From the NCBI RefSeq assembly GCF_041262565.1, contig NZ_JBGCCJ010000001.1, positions 1,364,001-1,428,000 of the forward strand: 64,000 nt of DNA. Direction: 5' to 3'. How positions within the stretch are numbered: the stretch's first letter is position 1; every line of letters begins with the position of its first letter. A program made the translations under genes and the position numbers. This document shows, one piece after another, positions 27,464 to 38,158 of the stretch. The DNA comes from Leifsonia sp. EB41. Its GTDB lineage: Bacteria > Actinomycetota > Actinomycetes > Actinomycetales > Microbacteriaceae. The notes beneath the pieces are model-generated. The model searched no databases and had not been told where the DNA came from. It saw only the letters and a list, made by a program, of their open reading frames with translations.

Positions 27464-28072
27464 CTAGGCGACCGGCTCGCCGGCGCCCTCCAGCGGGAGG
27501 ATGCCGCGATCGGCCAGAGCCGAACGGATGCGGGCGGCGACATCGTCCATCGCACCGAGGCCATCGACCTCGACCAGGAGTCCGCGCCGGCTGTACACGT
27601 CGATCAGCGGGGACGTCTCGCGGAGGTAGACCTCCTGGCGGTGCCGGATGGCCTCCTCGGAGTCATCGGCGCGGCCCTGCTCCTGCGCACGCTTGCTGAG
27701 GCGCGCGACGATCTCGTCCTGGTCGGCGACGAGCTGGATCACCGCGGCGAGCTCCTGGCCCTTCGAGGCCAGCAGATCGTCGAGGTACTTCACCTGCTCG
27801 AGCGTGCGCGGATAGCCGTCGAGGAGGAAGCCGTCCTTCGCGTCGTCCTCGTTCAGCCGGTCGGTGACGAGCTGGTTGGTGAGGCTGTCCGGAACGTAGT
27901 CGCCCGCGTCGACGATCGCCTTGACCTGCTGGCCGAGCGGCGTCTCGTTCTTGATGTTGGCCCGGAAGATGTCGCCCGTGGAGATGTCGGGGATCCCGTA
28001 CACGGAGGTGATGCGGGAGGCCTGAGTGCCCTTGCCCGCTCCGGGAGGTCCGACGATCAGCATACGGGTCAA
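27464..28072 (-). CDS. adk: Adenylate kinase
   Basis: The 202-residue enzyme interconverts ATP+AMP and 2 ADP. The P-loop is [10 protein letters not shown], the AMP-binding region [11 protein letters not shown], and [10 protein letters not shown] is conserved. The lid is short with no zinc cysteines, the usual actinobacterial form. TTG at 28072 is preferred because GAAGGG lies 8 nt upstream and it overlaps the secY stop (TTGA). The in-frame ATG at 28063 (starting MLIVGPPG) is the alternative, shorter by three residues. Confidence 0.95.
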   Translation of the reverse strand: MTRMLIVGPPGAGKGTQASRITSVYGIPDISTGDIFRANIKNETPLGQQVKAIVDAGDYVPDSLTNQLVTDRLNEDDAKDGFLLDGYPRTLEQVKYLDDLLASKGQELAAVIQLVADQDEIVARLSKRAQEQGRADDSEEAIRHRQEVYLRETSPLIDVYSRRGLLVEVDGLGAMDDVAARIRSALADRGILPLEGAGEPVA

Positions 28073-29392
28073 CGCAGAAGCCCTTCGTAGTGCCGCTGCT
28101 GGAGCTGCGAGTCGATCTGCTTGACCGTCTCGAGTCCGACACCGACGATGATCAGGATGGACGTGCCGCCGAACATGAAGTTCTGGCTGGCGCCGAGCAA
28201 TGCGAACGCTATCAGCGGGATCAGCGCGATGATTCCGAGGTAGATCGAGCCCGGCAGCGTCACGCGGGTCAGCACGTAGTCCAGGTACTCGGCGGTGGGG
28301 CGGCCCGCGCGGATACCGGGGATGAAGCCGCCGTACTTCTTCATGTTGTCGGCGACCTCCTCCGGGTTGAACGTGATGGCCACGTAGAAGTACGTGAAGC
28401 CCACGATCAGGAGGAAGTAGAGCAGCATGTAGAGCGGGTGGTCGCCCTTGGTCAGGTAGTTCGTGATCCAGGTCACCCAGGGAGCCGGGGCCTTGCCGGC
28501 GCGCCGGCTGGTTGAACTGGGCGATCAGCGCGGGCAGGTACAGCAGCGACGACGCGAAGATGACAGGCACGACGCCGGCCATGTTCACCTTGATCGGGAT
28601 GTACGTGTTATTGCCGCCGTACGTTCGGCGGCCCACCATGCGCTTGGCGTACTGCACAGGGATGCGGCGCTGCGACTGCTCGACGAAGACGACGGCGGCG
28701 ACGATCAGGAGACCGATCGCAATCACCACCAACATCACCTCGATGCTCTGCGACTGGCCGATGGCCCAGAGGGAGCTCGGGAACTGCGCCGCGATCGAGG
28801 TGAAGATCAGGAGGGACATACCGTTGCCGATGCCGCGCTCGGTGACGAGCTCACCCATCCACATGATGAGGCCGGTGCCGGCGGTCATGGTGACGACCAT
28901 GAGCATGATGGCGTACCAGGAGTCGTCCGTGATGAGCTGCGTGCACTGCGAGACGGCCGTGGTGCCGAAGAGGGCGCCGGAGCGGGCGACGGTGATGAGG
29001 GTCGTCGACTGGAGGACGCCCAGCGCGATCGTGAGATAGCGGGTGTACTGCGTGAGCTTCGCCTGGCCGGCCTGGCCCTCCTTGTAGAGGGTCTCGAAGC
29101 GTGGGATGACCACGCGCAACAGCTGCACGATGATCGACGCGGTGATGTACGGCATGATGCCGAGCGCGAAGATCGAGAGTTTGAGGAGAGCGCCACCCGA
29201 GAACAGATTGACCAGGGAGTAGAGCCCTGAGGTGTCCTGGTTGGCGTTCAGACAGGTCTGCACGTTGGCGAAGTCGACGAACGGCGCAGGGATGAAGGAG
29301 CCCAGCCGGAACAGGGCGATGATCCCCAGCGTGAAGAAGATCTTCCGGCGGAGGTCCGGGGTGCGGAAGATCCGCGCGACGGCGCTAAACAA
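28069..29392 (-). CDS. secY: Preprotein translocase subunit SecY, interrupted by a single-base frameshift
   Basis: SecY forms the protein-conducting channel. The N-terminal part ([18 protein letters not shown] ... [24 protein letters not shown]) and the C-terminal part ([20 protein letters not shown] ... [14 protein letters not shown]) are in different frames. The switch lies at about 28496-28506, inside the palindrome GCCGGCGCGCCGGC. Removing one base restores one frame of 440 residues with ten transmembrane segments. The start is TTG. Since SecY is essential and the site is a GC palindrome prone to base-call errors, a sequencing artefact is the likely cause. Confidence 0.92.
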
Positions 29393-29419
29393 AAGTGCGT
29401 CCTGCTTTCCTGTAAGAGT

Positions 29420-29454
29420 CAGTCGGGTGACCGGAGTTCCCGGCCACCCGACTG
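29420..29454 (-). other. Stem-loop in the rplO-secY spacer
   Basis: Ten-base arms (29420-29429 and 29445-29454) pair perfectly, with an inner CCGG/CCGG extension. It lies between the L15 stop and the SecY start. A partial terminator or processing site that lowers secY relative to ribosomal genes is possible. Confidence 0.6.
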
Positions 29455-29471
29455 CGCTGCTTTACGGGCGG

Positions 29472-30149
29472 CTACTTGACGGAGCCACCAGCGGCGACGA
29501 TCTTCTGCTCGGCAGAGCCGGAGACCTTGTCGACCGCAACGTTCAGCTTAACCGCAATGTCCCCGTTACCGAGAACCTTGACCTTCTCGTTCTTGCGAAC
29601 GGCGCCCTTGGCGACGAGGTCGGAGATGGTGACATCGCCACCGGCCGGGTACAGCTCGGCCAGCTTCTCGAGGTTGACCACCTGGTACTCGACGCGGAAC
29701 GGGTTCTTGAACCCGCGCAGCTTCGGCGAACGCATGTGGAACGGGAGCTGACCGCCCTGGAAGCCCGGGCGGACCTGGTAGCGGGCCTTGGTGCCCTTCG
29801 TACCACGGCCCGCGGTCTTGCCCTTGGAACCCTCACCGCGTCCGACGCGGGTCTTGTCCTTCTTGGCGCCCGCGGCGGGACGGAGGTGGTGCACCTTGAG
29901 GACCTGCTCGCGGGGGGCCGCGACGTCCTTCTTGGCCGGGGCCTTCTTCGCCGGAGCGGAGACGGTCTCGTCCTTGGTGGAGGCGGCGGTCTTGTCGGCA
30001 GCGGCCTTCGCCGGAGCCTTCTTGGCCGGAGCCTTCTTCTCGGTGCTTGTCTTCTCGGCGGCCGGCTTGGCGGCAGCCTTGGTGGTGGTGCTCTTCTTGG
30101 CGGCCGGCTTCTCGGCAGCGGCCTCAGTGGTCGGCTTGTCGTCAGCCAT
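29472..30149 (-). CDS. rplO: 50S ribosomal protein L15 with an 82-residue Lys/Ala/Pro-rich N-terminal extension
   Basis: L15 proper starts near residue 83 ([37 protein letters not shown]) and is of normal length. Residues 1-82 consist of [12 protein letters not shown] and related units, like histone-H1-like tails. The ATG at 30149 overlaps the rpmD stop region, and no alternative start lies close to the core, so the extension is probably translated. Its function is unknown; ribosome or nucleic-acid contact is possible. Confidence 0.95.
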   Translation of the reverse strand: MADDKPTTEAAAEKPAAKKSTTTKAAAKPAAEKTSTEKKAPAKKAPAKAAADKTAASTKDETVSAPAKKAPAKKDVAAPREQVLKVHHLRPAAGAKKDKTRVGRGEGSKGKTAGRGTKGTKARYQVRPGFQGGQLPFHMRSPKLRGFKNPFRVEYQVVNLEKLAELYPAGGDVTISDLVAKGAVRKNEKVKVLGNGDIAVKLNVAVDKVSGSAEQKIVAAGGSVK

Positions 30150-30334
30150 TAGTCGATCTCCTCAACCTTCACCAGGTGAGCGACGGTGTTGACGTACCCG
30201 CGGTTCTGCGGGGTGTCCTCGCGGACGGTGACGTCACCGATTCGCTTCAGTCCCAGACTGCGCAGCGTGTCGCGCTGGTACTGCTTCTCGCTCACTTTCG
30301 ACTTGATCTGCGTGATCTTCAGGCGCGCGGCCAT
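30149..30334 (-). CDS. rpmD: 50S ribosomal protein L30
   Basis: The 61-residue protein reads [20 protein letters not shown] at the start, then [33 protein letters not shown]. The length is normal. Start and stop each share a base with the neighbours rpsE and rplO. Confidence 0.95.
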   Translation of the reverse strand: MAARLKITQIKSKVSEKQYQRDTLRSLGLKRIGDVTVREDTPQNRGYVNTVAHLVKVEEID

Positions 30335-31053
30335 CAGGCACCTACCTTCTCTGCCTTCTTGGCGGCAGCAGCGGCCTCGGCCGCCTCGGCCTCGGCACGC
30401 AGCAGTCGCGCGGGCGCGACCTGGTCGTAGTCGAGACCACGGCGAGCTGCGACGGCACGGGGCTCCTCGAGCTGCTTGAGCGCCTCGACGGTCGCGTGCA
30501 CGATGTTGATCGTGTTGGACGAGCCGAGCGACTTGCTCAGCACGTCGTGGATGCCGGCGCACTCCAGGACGGCGCGCACCGGGCCACCGGCGATGACACC
30601 GGTACCGGCGGCGGCCGGACGCAGGAGGACGACGCCGGCAGCGGCCTCACCCTGCACCGGGTGCGGGATGGTGACGCCGACGCGCGGGACGCGGAAGAAG
30701 TTCTTCTTCGCCTCCTCGACGCCCTTCGAGATCGCCAGCGGCACCTCGCGGGCCTTGCCGTAGCCGACGCCCACCAGGCCGTTGCCGTCTCCGACGACCA
30801 CGAGAGCGGTGAAGCTGAAGCGACGACCACCCTTCACGACCTTGGAGACGCGGTTGATGGTGACGACGCGCTCCAGGAACTGGCTCTTGTCGGCGTCCCG
30901 GCTGCCGCGATCGCGGTTGGGGTTGCGCTCCCGGCCACCGCGGCGCGGCTCGCGCTCCCGGTTGTTGTCGGTCGACGCAGCGGTCTCGACCGGCTGCGCG
31001 GTCTCCGTTACCTCAGCGGCCACGGTCTGCTCCTTGTTGTTCTCGTCGCTCAC
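30334..31053 (-). CDS. rpsE: 30S ribosomal protein S5
   Basis: The 239-residue protein has a charged N-terminal extension of about 60 residues ([21 protein letters not shown]), then the S5 core [22 protein letters not shown] and [24 protein letters not shown]-terminal Ala-rich segment follows. It starts with GTG overlapping the rplR stop (GTGA). Confidence 0.96.
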   Translation of the reverse strand: MSDENNKEQTVAAEVTETAQPVETAASTDNNREREPRRGGRERNPNRDRGSRDADKSQFLERVVTINRVSKVVKGGRRFSFTALVVVGDGNGLVGVGYGKAREVPLAISKGVEEAKKNFFRVPRVGVTIPHPVQGEAAAGVVLLRPAAAGTGVIAGGPVRAVLECAGIHDVLSKSLGSSNTINIVHATVEALKQLEEPRAVAARRGLDYDQVAPARLLRAEAEAAEAAAAAKKAEKVGA

Positions 31054-31421
31054 AGGTTCAGCCCACCTTCACGAGCGCCTTCGGCGACGGCCGCAACGCG
31101 ACCGGCGTACTTGCTGCCGCCACGGTCGAAGACCACGGCCTCGACACCGGCGCTCTTCGCGCGCTCGGCGACGAGCTCGCCCACCTTGCGGGCCTTGGCG
31201 GTCTTGTCACCGTCGAAGCCGCGCAGGTCGGTCTCCATGGTCGACGCGGAGGCCAGCGTGTGGCCCTTGGCGTCGTCGACGATCTGCACGAAGACGTGAC
31301 GGGCCGAACGGGTCACGACCAGGCGAGGACGGACCTCGGTGCCCACGACCTTCTTGCGGAGGCGGGTGTGACGACGGCCGCGGGCGGCCGCCTTGCTCTT
31401 TCCTCTGGTACCCAGAGCCAT
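31050..31421 (-). CDS. rplR: 50S ribosomal protein L18
   Basis: The 123-residue 5S-rRNA-binding protein shows [31 protein letters not shown] and [25 protein letters not shown]. It follows rplF with 2 bp between the genes. Confidence 0.97.
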   Translation of the reverse strand: MALGTRGKSKAAARGRRHTRLRKKVVGTEVRPRLVVTRSARHVFVQIVDDAKGHTLASASTMETDLRGFDGDKTAKARKVGELVAERAKSAGVEAVVFDRGGSKYAGRVAAVAEGAREGGLNL

Positions 31422-31423
31422 GA

Positions 31424-31960
31424 TTACTTACCAGCCTTTCCGGCCTTGCGACGAACGACCTCGCCGGCGTAACGCACACCCTTGCCCTTGTACGGCTCGG
31501 GCTTGCGGATCTTGCGGATGTTCGCGGCGACCTCGCCAACAGCCTGCTTGTCGATCCCGCTCACGGTCACCTTGTTGTTGCCCTCGACCGTGAAGGTGAT
31601 GCCGGCCGGCGGCTCGACGTTGACCGGGTGCGAGAAGCCGAGCGCGAACTCGACGCCCGCGCCCTTCTGCGCGACGCGGTAACCGGTGCCGACGATCTCA
31701 AGGCCCTTGGAGTAGCCCTCGGTGACGCCGATGATGTTGTTGTTGATGAGCGTGCGGGTGAGGCCGTGGAGCGAGCGCGACGAGCGCTCGTCGTCCGGAC
31801 GGGTGACCAGGACCTGGCCCTCCTCAAGCTTCGCCTCGATGGGGCTCGCGACGGTGAGCGTGAGCTCGCCCTTCGGGCCCTTGACGGTGACGGTCTGGCC
31901 GTCGATCTTCACATCGACCCCAGCGGGGATCTCGATGGGCAGTCTTCCAATACGCGACAT
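31424..31960 (-). CDS. rplF: 50S ribosomal protein L6
   Basis: The 178-residue protein starts [20 protein letters not shown] and contains KGPKGELTL and [21 protein letters not shown]. The ATG at 31960 lies 7 bp after the rpsH stop; the reading frame is open further upstream but without similarity. Confidence 0.97.
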   Translation of the reverse strand: MSRIGRLPIEIPAGVDVKIDGQTVTVKGPKGELTLTVASPIEAKLEEGQVLVTRPDDERSSRSLHGLTRTLINNNIIGVTEGYSKGLEIVGTGYRVAQKGAGVEFALGFSHPVNVEPPAGITFTVEGNNKVTVSGIDKQAVGEVAANIRKIRKPEPYKGKGVRYAGEVVRRKAGKAGK

Positions 31961-31967
31961 GGCAGGG

Positions 31968-32366
31968 TCACCACACGTAGGCGAGGACTTCCCCACCCAC
32001 GCCCTTCTTCTCAGCCTGGCGGTCCGTGAGGAGCCCCGAGGAGGTGGACAGGATCGCGACACCGAGGCCGCCGAGGACCTTGGGGAGCTCCGTCGACTTC
32101 GCGTAGACGCGGAGGCCGGGCTTGGAGACACGCTTGATGCCTGCGATGGAACGCTCACGGTTCGGACCGAACTTGAGGTTGAGCGTCAGGGTCTGGCCGA
32201 CACGGGCGTCGGAGACCTCCCAGCCGGAGATGTAGCCCTCGGAGGTGAGGATCTCGGCGATGTGGGACTTGAGCTTGGAGTGCGGCATCGACACGGTGTC
32301 GTGGTGCGCCGAGTTCGCGTTGCGCAGTCTGGTCAGCATGTCTGCGACCGGATCTGTCATCGTCAT
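31968..32366 (-). CDS. rpsH: 30S ribosomal protein S8
   Basis: The 132-residue protein reads [23 protein letters not shown] and ends [28 protein letters not shown] 8 nt upstream supports the ATG at 32366 over the second ATG two codons later. The 111-bp gap upstream, where many relatives have an S14 gene, contains only a hairpin. Confidence 0.96.
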   Translation of the reverse strand: MTMTDPVADMLTRLRNANSAHHDTVSMPHSKLKSHIAEILTSEGYISGWEVSDARVGQTLTLNLKFGPNRERSIAGIKRVSKPGLRVYAKSTELPKVLGGLGVAILSTSSGLLTDRQAEKKGVGGEVLAYVW

Positions 32367-32430
32367 TGCGATTTTCCTTTGTTCACCAGGTTTCGTGCAG
32401 CCGTTACACGACTGACGACCTGTGGTGGAA

Positions 32431-32456
32431 GTGGGCCGGCCGGGCGGCCGGCCCAC
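32431..32456 (-). other. GC-rich stem-loop between rplE and rpsH
   Basis: Perfect 11-bp arms (32431-32441 and 32446-32456) enclose a 4-nt loop. No T-run follows in the direction of transcription. It occupies the place where S14 is often encoded. Confidence 0.7.
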
Positions 32457-32477
32457 AAAGAGACAAGACTACTAGGT

Positions 32478-33065
32478 CTAGTTGCCCGCCTCGTTCGAAC
32501 GGAACGGGAAGCCGAGCTGCTTGAGCAGCGCGCGGCCCTCCGCGTCGTTCTTCGCGGTCGTGACGACCGTGATGTCCATACCCCGGACGCGGTCGATCCG
32601 GTCCTGGTTGATCTCGTGGAACATCGACTGCTCCGTGAGACCGAAGGTGTAGTTGCCATTGCCGTCGAACTGCTTGTCGCTCAGGCCGCGGAAGTCCCGG
32701 ATACGGGGCAGCGCGAGCGAGAGCAGACGGTCGAGGAACTCCCACATGCGGTCGCCGCGCAGCGTGACGTGCGCGCCGATCGGCTGGCCCTCGCGCAGCT
32801 TGAACTGCGCGATGGACTTGCGGGCCTTGGTGACCTGCGGCTTCTGGCCGGTGATCAGGGTGAGGTCGTTGATCGCACCGTCGATCACCTTGCCGTCACG
32901 AGCAGCTTCGCCGACACCCATGTTGACGACGATCTTCACGAGGCCGGGCACCTGGTGCACGTTCGTGAAGCCGAAGTCGCCCTTGAGCTGAGCGGAGATC
33001 TCGGTCTTGTACTTCTGCTTCAGGCGAGGCTGGATTTTGCCAGCACTCGTTGCAGTGTCCGTCAT
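32478..33065 (-). CDS. rplE: 50S ribosomal protein L5
   Basis: The 195-residue protein shows [47 protein letters not shown] and [33 protein letters not shown]. The ATG shares a base with the rplX stop. Confidence 0.97.
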   Translation of the reverse strand: MTDTATSAGKIQPRLKQKYKTEISAQLKGDFGFTNVHQVPGLVKIVVNMGVGEAARDGKVIDGAINDLTLITGQKPQVTKARKSIAQFKLREGQPIGAHVTLRGDRMWEFLDRLLSLALPRIRDFRGLSDKQFDGNGNYTFGLTEQSMFHEINQDRIDRVRGMDITVVTTAKNDAEGRALLKQLGFPFRSNEAGN

Positions 33066-33424
33066 TACAGGTCCTTACCAGACTTCTTGGCGTAACGAAC
33101 GCGGACCGTCTTGGTGACGCCGTCCTTCGTAACGGTCTCGTTGCGGAAGCCGACGCGGGTCGGCTTCTTGGTCTCGGGGTCGACGAGCGCCACGTTGGAG
33201 ACGTGGATGGAAGCCTCGTGCGTCTCGATGCCGCCGGTCTTCGTGCCACGCTGCGTCTGTCCGACGCGCACGTGCTTGGTCACGAAGTTGACGCCCTCGA
33301 CGATCACGCGGTTCTTCTCCACGAGGACCTCGATGACACGACCCTGCTTGCCGCGGTCACCACCGCGGGCCTGCGAGCGGCCCGTGATGACCTGGACCAG
33401 GTCGCCCTTCTTGATGTTCGCCAT
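33065..33424 (-). CDS. rplX: 50S ribosomal protein L24
   Basis: The 119-residue KOW-domain protein starts [30 protein letters not shown], with [14 protein letters not shown]. It is slightly longer than the usual 103-105 residues because of a basic C-terminal stretch. Confidence 0.96.
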   Translation of the reverse strand: MANIKKGDLVQVITGRSQARGGDRGKQGRVIEVLVEKNRVIVEGVNFVTKHVRVGQTQRGTKTGGIETHEASIHVSNVALVDPETKKPTRVGFRNETVTKDGVTKTVRVRYAKKSGKDL

Positions 33425-33426
33425 GC

Positions 33427-33795
33427 TTACAGCACCTCCGGGGCCAGCGAGATGATCTTCATGAACTTCTTGTCGCGAAGCTCACGGCCGACCGGGCCGA
33501 AGATACGGGTGCCGCGGGGGTCACCGTCGTTCTTCAGGATCACGGCGGCGTTCTCGTCGAACTTGATGTAGGAGCCGTCCGGGCGGCGGGTGTTCTTCCG
33601 CACGCGCACGACGACCGCCTTGACGACATCGCCCTTCTTGACGTTGCCGCCGGGGATCGCGTCCTTGACCGTGGCGACGATGACGTCACCCAGGCCCGCG
33701 TAGCGACGGCTGGAGCCGCCGAGGACGCGGATGGTGAGAAGCTCCTTGGCGCCGGTGTTGTCGGCGACCTTGAGTCGGGATTCCTGCTGAATCAC
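33427..33795 (-). CDS. rplN: 50S ribosomal protein L14
   Basis: The 122-residue protein starts [28 protein letters not shown] and contains the signature [26 protein letters not shown]. Length is exactly typical. It overlaps rpsQ by 4 bp (ATGA). Confidence 0.98.
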   Translation of the reverse strand: MIQQESRLKVADNTGAKELLTIRVLGGSSRRYAGLGDVIVATVKDAIPGGNVKKGDVVKAVVVRVRKNTRRPDGSYIKFDENAAVILKNDGDPRGTRIFGPVGRELRDKKFMKIISLAPEVL

Positions 33796-34097
33796 TTGGC
33801 CTTCTCCAGAATCTCAACCAGGCGCCACCGCTTGGAGGCGCTCAGCGGACGGGTCTCGTTGATGAGAACGAGGTCGCCGATGCCGGCGGTGTTGTTCTCG
33901 TCGTGCGCCTTCACCTTGGAGGTGCGGCGGAGGACCTTGCCGTACAGGGGGTGCTTCACGCGGTCTTCGACCTCGACGACGATGGTCTTGTCCATCTTGT
34001 CGCTGACGACGTACCCGCGACGGGCCTTGCGGTAACCACGGGCGAGGGCCTCGTCGGCCGCCGACTCCGCGGCCGCAGCCTTGGTGGTCTCAGCCAT
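33792..34097 (-). CDS. rpsQ: 30S ribosomal protein S17
   Basis: The 101-residue protein has about 20 extra Ala/Glu-rich N-terminal residues, then [45 protein letters not shown] and [18 protein letters not shown], the S17 core. Confidence 0.97.
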   Translation of the reverse strand: MAETTKAAAAESAADEALARGYRKARRGYVVSDKMDKTIVVEVEDRVKHPLYGKVLRRTSKVKAHDENNTAGIGDLVLINETRPLSASKRWRLVEILEKAK

Positions 34098-34429
34098 TAC
34101 TTGGCCTCCTCAGTCTCGGTCTCGGCGACCTCGGGGGCCTCAGCGGCCTCCTTCTTCGCCTTGCTCTTCTTCTCTGCCTTGGCGGGCGTCACGTCGGCCG
34201 GGGCCGGGGTCGCCCGGATCCCGAGCTCGCGCTCACGGATCACGGTGTAGATACGAGCGATGTCGCGCTTGACCGCACGCAGGCGGCCGTGGCTCTCGAG
34301 CTGACCGGTGGCCGACTGGAAGCGCAGGTTGAACAGCTCTTCCTTGGCCTTCTTCAGCTCGTCGATCAGACGCTCGTCTTCAAAGGTGTCGAGCTCGCTG
34401 GGAGCGAGCTCCTTGGTGCCGATCGCCAT
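34097..34429 (-). CDS. rpmC: 50S ribosomal protein L29 with C-terminal extension
   Basis: The L29 core is about residues 8-75 ([58 protein letters not shown]). Residues 76-110 add a Lys/Ala then Glu-rich tail, so the protein is about 40 residues longer than usual. The core helix pair is intact. Confidence 0.95.
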   Translation of the reverse strand: MAIGTKELAPSELDTFEDERLIDELKKAKEELFNLRFQSATGQLESHGRLRAVKRDIARIYTVIRERELGIRATPAPADVTPAKAEKKSKAKKEAAEAPEVAETETEEAK

Positions 34430-34848
34430 TACGCGTCGCCCTCCTCGCGCTTGATGATGCGTGCCTTGAGGGGCAGCTTGTGGATTGCACGGGTCATTGC
34501 CTCACGAGCGAGTTCCTCGGAGACGCCGGAGACCTCGAAGAGGACTCGACCCGGCTTGACGTTCGCGACCCACCACTCGGGCGAACCCTTACCGGAACCC
34601 ATTCGGGTCTCGGCAGGCTTCTTCGTGAGCGGACGGTCCGGGTAGATGTTGATCCACACCTTGCCGCCACGCTTGATGTGACGCGTCATGGCGATACGAG
34701 CGGACTCGATCTGACGGTTGGTCACATAAGCGGGGGTCAGGGCCTGGATGCCGTACTCGCCGAAGGAGACCTTCGTGCCACCGGTCGCCTGGCCGCTACG
34801 GCCGGGGTGGTGCTGCTTGCGGTGCTTGACTCTGCGTGGGATCAACAT
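34429..34848 (-). CDS. rplP: 50S ribosomal protein L16
   Basis: The 139-residue protein starts [37 protein letters not shown] and has [42 protein letters not shown]. The arginine-rich segment near the centre region of the 50S is complete. It lies 2 bp before rpsC ends. Confidence 0.98.
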   Translation of the reverse strand: MLIPRRVKHRKQHHPGRSGQATGGTKVSFGEYGIQALTPAYVTNRQIESARIAMTRHIKRGGKVWINIYPDRPLTKKPAETRMGSGKGSPEWWVANVKPGRVLFEVSGVSEELAREAMTRAIHKLPLKARIIKREEGDA

Positions 34849-34850
34849 GG

Positions 34851-35630
34851 TTATGCCTCAACTCCTGCTGCGGCCGGCGCGGTCTCGGCGGCGGGGGCGT
34901 TGCCCCGGCCACCGCCGCGACGCGGACCACGGTCACGGTCGTTGCGCTCGCGCGACGGCTTCTGGTTGGCCTGCTCGCGGGCAAGCTCCTTGTTCGTGAT
35001 GTCGCCCTTGTAGATCCACACCTTGACACCGATGCGACCGAAGGTGGTCTTGGCCTCGTAGAAGCCGTAGTCGATGTTGGCGCGGAGCGTGTGCAGCGGC
35101 ACACGACCCTCGCGGTAGAACTCCGAGCGGCTCATCTCGGCGCCGCCGAGGCGGCCCGACACCTGGATGCGGACACCCTTGGCGCCGGCGCGCTGAGCGC
35201 CCTGCAGGCCCTTGCGCATCGCGCGGCGGAAGGCCACGCGGGCGGCGAGCTGCTCGGCGATGCCCTGGGCGACGAGCTGAGCGTCGGCCTCGGGGTTCTT
35301 GACCTCGAGGATGTTCAGCTGGATCTGCTTGCCCGAGAGCTTCTCGAGGTCGGCGCGGATGCGCTCGGCCTCGGCGCCACGACGACCGATCACGATGCCC
35401 GGACGGGCGGTGTGGATGTCGACGCGGACGCGGTCGCGGGTGCGCTCGATCTCGATGCGGGACACGCCCGCGCGGTCGAGCGAGGTCTTCAGCAGCGTGC
35501 GGATCTTGACGTCCTCAGCGAGGTAGTCGCTGTAACGCTGACCCTTCTTCGTGCTGTCGGAGAACCAGCGCGACACGTGGTCGGTCGTGATCCCCAGACG
35601 GAAGCCGTACGGGTTGACTTTCTGGCCCAT
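34851..35630 (-). CDS. rpsC: 30S ribosomal protein S3
   Basis: The 259-residue protein starts [23 protein letters not shown]. It has a KH domain with [16 protein letters not shown], then [26 protein letters not shown]. About 40 C-terminal residues are Arg/Gly-rich then Ala-rich and variable. Confidence 0.97.
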   Translation of the reverse strand: MGQKVNPYGFRLGITTDHVSRWFSDSTKKGQRYSDYLAEDVKIRTLLKTSLDRAGVSRIEIERTRDRVRVDIHTARPGIVIGRRGAEAERIRADLEKLSGKQIQLNILEVKNPEADAQLVAQGIAEQLAARVAFRRAMRKGLQGAQRAGAKGVRIQVSGRLGGAEMSRSEFYREGRVPLHTLRANIDYGFYEAKTTFGRIGVKVWIYKGDITNKELAREQANQKPSRERNDRDRGPRRGGGRGNAPAAETAPAAAGVEA

Positions 35631-36022
35631 TACTTGCTCGCCTTCTTCGTAGCGTTCGCAACCTCAGCCTCGTCCGGCGTCGCGAGGACGATCGTGATGT
35701 GGCTGGTGCGCTTGTTGATCCGGAAGGCCCGACCCTGTGCGCGCGGCTGGAACCGCTTGAGCGTGGTGCCCTCGTCCACGAAGGCCTTGCTCACGTACAG
35801 GTCCTGCTCGTCCAGGTAGGTGTTGCTCTGGTCGGCCTTGACGCGCGCGTTGGCGATCGCCGAGGCGACGAGCTTGTAGACCGGCTCGCTCGCGCTCTGC
35901 GGGGCGAACTTCAGGATGGCCAGGGCCTCCTGGGCCTGCTTGCCGCGGATCAGGTTGACGACGCGGCGGGCCTTCATGGGGGTGACGCGGATGTGACGCA
36001 CGCGTGCGATCGACTCCACCAT
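35630..36022 (-). CDS. rplV: 50S ribosomal protein L22
   Basis: The 130-residue protein reads [37 protein letters not shown] and [26 protein letters not shown] (in part). The last block is the beta-hairpin lining the exit tunnel; it shows no insertion of the type linked to macrolide resistance. Confidence 0.97.
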   Translation of the reverse strand: MVESIARVRHIRVTPMKARRVVNLIRGKQAQEALAILKFAPQSASEPVYKLVASAIANARVKADQSNTYLDEQDLYVSKAFVDEGTTLKRFQPRAQGRAFRINKRTSHITIVLATPDEAEVANATKKASK

Positions 36023-36046
36023 TTCTCTCCTCCTTACGCCACCGCG

Positions 36047-36328
36047 TTAGCGGCGGCGACCCTTCTTGTCGTCCTTCACGTGACCACGGAAGGTGCGGGT
36101 GGGCGCGAACTCGCCCAGCTTGTGACCGACCATGGTCTCGGTGACGAACACCGGGATGTGCTTGCGACCGTCGTGCACCGCGATGGTGTGACCCAGCATG
36201 GCCGGGACGATCATCGAGCGGCGCGACCAGGTCTTGATCACGTTCTTGCTGTTGGCCTCGTTAGCGGCGACCACCTTGCGAAACAGGTGCTCGTCGACGA
36301 AGGGGCCCTTCTTGAGACTGCGTGGCAT
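36047..36328 (-). CDS. rpsS: 30S ribosomal protein S19
   Basis: The 93-residue protein starts [19 protein letters not shown] and has [48 protein letters not shown]. It is of standard length. Confidence 0.98.
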   Translation of the reverse strand: MPRSLKKGPFVDEHLFRKVVAANEANSKNVIKTWSRRSMIVPAMLGHTIAVHDGRKHIPVFVTETMVGHKLGEFAPTRTFRGHVKDDKKGRRR

Positions 36329-36340
36329 CTTCTCGAACTC

Positions 36341-37180
36341 CTACTTACGCTTCTTGCCGGCGTTACGACGGCGGACGATGAGCTTGTCGCTTTCCTTGTT
36401 GGGGTGGCGCGTGCGGCCTTCCTTCTGACCCCACGGGCTGACCGGGTGGCGACCACCGGAGGTCTTGCCCTCACCACCACCGTGCGGGTGGTCGATCGGG
36501 TTCATGGCGACACCACGCACGGTCGGGCGGACGCCCTTCCAGCGCATACGGCCGGCCTTGCCCCAGTTGATGTTCGACTGCTCGGCGTTGCCGACCTCGC
36601 CGATCGTCGCGCGGCAGCGGACGTCGACGTTGCGGACCTCGCCCGAGGGCAGGCGCAGCTGGGCGTAGGGGCCGTCCTTCGCGACGAGACGAACCGAGGC
36701 GCCGGCGGAGCGGGCCATCTTGGCGCCACCGCCCGGCTTCAGCTCGATGGCGTGGATGACGGTACCGGTCGGGATGTTGCGCAGCGGCAGGTTGTTGCCC
36801 GGCTTGATGTCCGAGCCGGCGCCCGACTCGACCACGTCGCCCTGCTTCAGCCCGGCCGGAGCCAGGATGTAGCGCTTGGTGCCGTCCACGAAGTGGAGCA
36901 GCGCGATGCGCGCAGTGCGGTTGGGGTCGTACTCGATGTGCGCGACCTTGGCGTTGACGCCGTCCTTGTCGTTGCGACGGAAGTCGATCACGCGGTACTG
37001 GCGCTTGTGGCCACCACCGATGTGACGGGTCGTGATGCGGCCCTGGTTGTTGCGGCCACCGGTCTTCGACAGCGGACGGAGAAGGGACTTCTCCGGCGTC
37101 GAGCGGGTGATCTCGGCGAAGTCGGCGACCGAGGAGCCGCGACGACCGGGGGTCGTGGGCTTGTAGTTACGAATAGCCAT
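36341..37180 (-). CDS. rplB: 50S ribosomal protein L2
   Basis: The 279-residue protein has [50 protein letters not shown] and the peptidyl-transferase-facing [18 protein letters not shown] (invariant His present). It ends [18 protein letters not shown]. Confidence 0.98.
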   Translation of the reverse strand: MAIRNYKPTTPGRRGSSVADFAEITRSTPEKSLLRPLSKTGGRNNQGRITTRHIGGGHKRQYRVIDFRRNDKDGVNAKVAHIEYDPNRTARIALLHFVDGTKRYILAPAGLKQGDVVESGAGSDIKPGNNLPLRNIPTGTVIHAIELKPGGGAKMARSAGASVRLVAKDGPYAQLRLPSGEVRNVDVRCRATIGEVGNAEQSNINWGKAGRMRWKGVRPTVRGVAMNPIDHPHGGGEGKTSGGRHPVSPWGQKEGRTRHPNKESDKLIVRRRNAGKKRK

Positions 37181-37204
37181 GTCTGTCTTCCTCTAGTCCT
37201 TCGC

Positions 37205-37504
37205 TTAGCCGACGGCCGTGAAGATGTCGATGGAACCGGACTTCAGCGTGACGATCGCACGCTTGGTGTCCTTGCGCTTGCCGGTGCCGAACTTGGTGCG
37301 ACGGGTCTTGCCCTGACGGTTCAGGGTGTTGATCGACGCGACCTCGACCTTGAAGATCGACTCGATGGCGAGCTTGATCTCGGTCTTGTTCGAACGCGGG
37401 TCGACGATGAAGGTGTACTTGCCTTCGTCGATCAGGCCGTAGCTCTTCTCGGAGACGACCGGGGCGATGATGACGTCGCGCGGGTCCTTGTTGACGGCGG
37501 CCAT
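37205..37504 (-). CDS. rplW: 50S ribosomal protein L23
   Basis: The 99-residue protein reads [41 protein letters not shown] and [20 protein letters not shown]. It sits at the tunnel exit and docks trigger factor and SRP. The start shares a base with the rplD stop. Confidence 0.97.
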   Translation of the reverse strand: MAAVNKDPRDVIIAPVVSEKSYGLIDEGKYTFIVDPRSNKTEIKLAIESIFKVEVASINTLNRQGKTRRTKFGTGKRKDTKRAIVTLKSGSIDIFTAVG

Positions 37505-38154
37505 TACGCGTTCACCTCTTCCTTCTTGGTCTTGGACGAGATGAACGACTCGAGCGCGGCCTGCGAGAAGACGATGTCGTCGCTCACCAGGACGTCGTAG
37601 GCGTTCAGCTGGTCGTAGGTCAGCACGTGCACGGACGGGACGTTGCGCACGCTCTTGAAAGCGAGCTCGTCGTCGCGCTCCAGCACCACGAGGACGTGGC
37701 GCGAGGTCGCGACGCCGTCGAGCAGCTCCACGACGGCCTTGGTCGAGGGGACCTCGCCGGTCGTGAACGCCTGCACGGCGTGGATGCGGCTGCCGCGGGC
37801 GCGGTCCGAGAGGGCGCCGAGCAGAGCAGCGGCGATCATCTTCTTCGGGGTGCGCTGCGAGTAGTCGCGCGGGTTCGGTCCGTGGACGACGCCACCGCCG
37901 GTCATCTGAGGAGCGCGGATCGAGCCCTGACGAGCGCGACCGGTGCCCTTCTGCTTGAACGGCTTGCGGCCGGCGCCGGAGACCTCGCCACGACCCTTGG
38001 TCTTGTGGGTGCCCTGGCGCGCGGCGGCGAGCTGAGCGGTCACGACCTGGTGGATCAGCGGGATGTTGGTCTGAACGTCGAACAGGGAGTCCGGAAGCTC
38101 GATGGAGCCGGCCTTCTTGCCCTTGAGGTCGACGACGTCAATCGAGGTAGCCAT
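37504..38154 (-). CDS. rplD: 50S ribosomal protein L4
   Basis: The 216-residue protein has [56 protein letters not shown], whose loop reaches into the exit tunnel. In E. coli L4 autoregulates the S10 operon; whether it does so here is unknown. Confidence 0.97.
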   Translation of the reverse strand: MATSIDVVDLKGKKAGSIELPDSLFDVQTNIPLIHQVVTAQLAAARQGTHKTKGRGEVSGAGRKPFKQKGTGRARQGSIRAPQMTGGGVVHGPNPRDYSQRTPKKMIAAALLGALSDRARGSRIHAVQAFTTGEVPSTKAVVELLDGVATSRHVLVVLERDDELAFKSVRNVPSVHVLTYDQLNAYDVLVSDDIVFSQAALESFISSKTKKEEVNA

Positions 38155-38158
38155 CTAC

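Noticed and set aside
28463-29230. Long plus-strand open frame opposite secY, and similar long frames opposite most ribosomal genes
   Set aside because: High GC leaves long antisense frames open; composition is Arg/Ala/Asp/His-biased, there is no ribosome-binding site or recognisable family, and the sense gene is certain.
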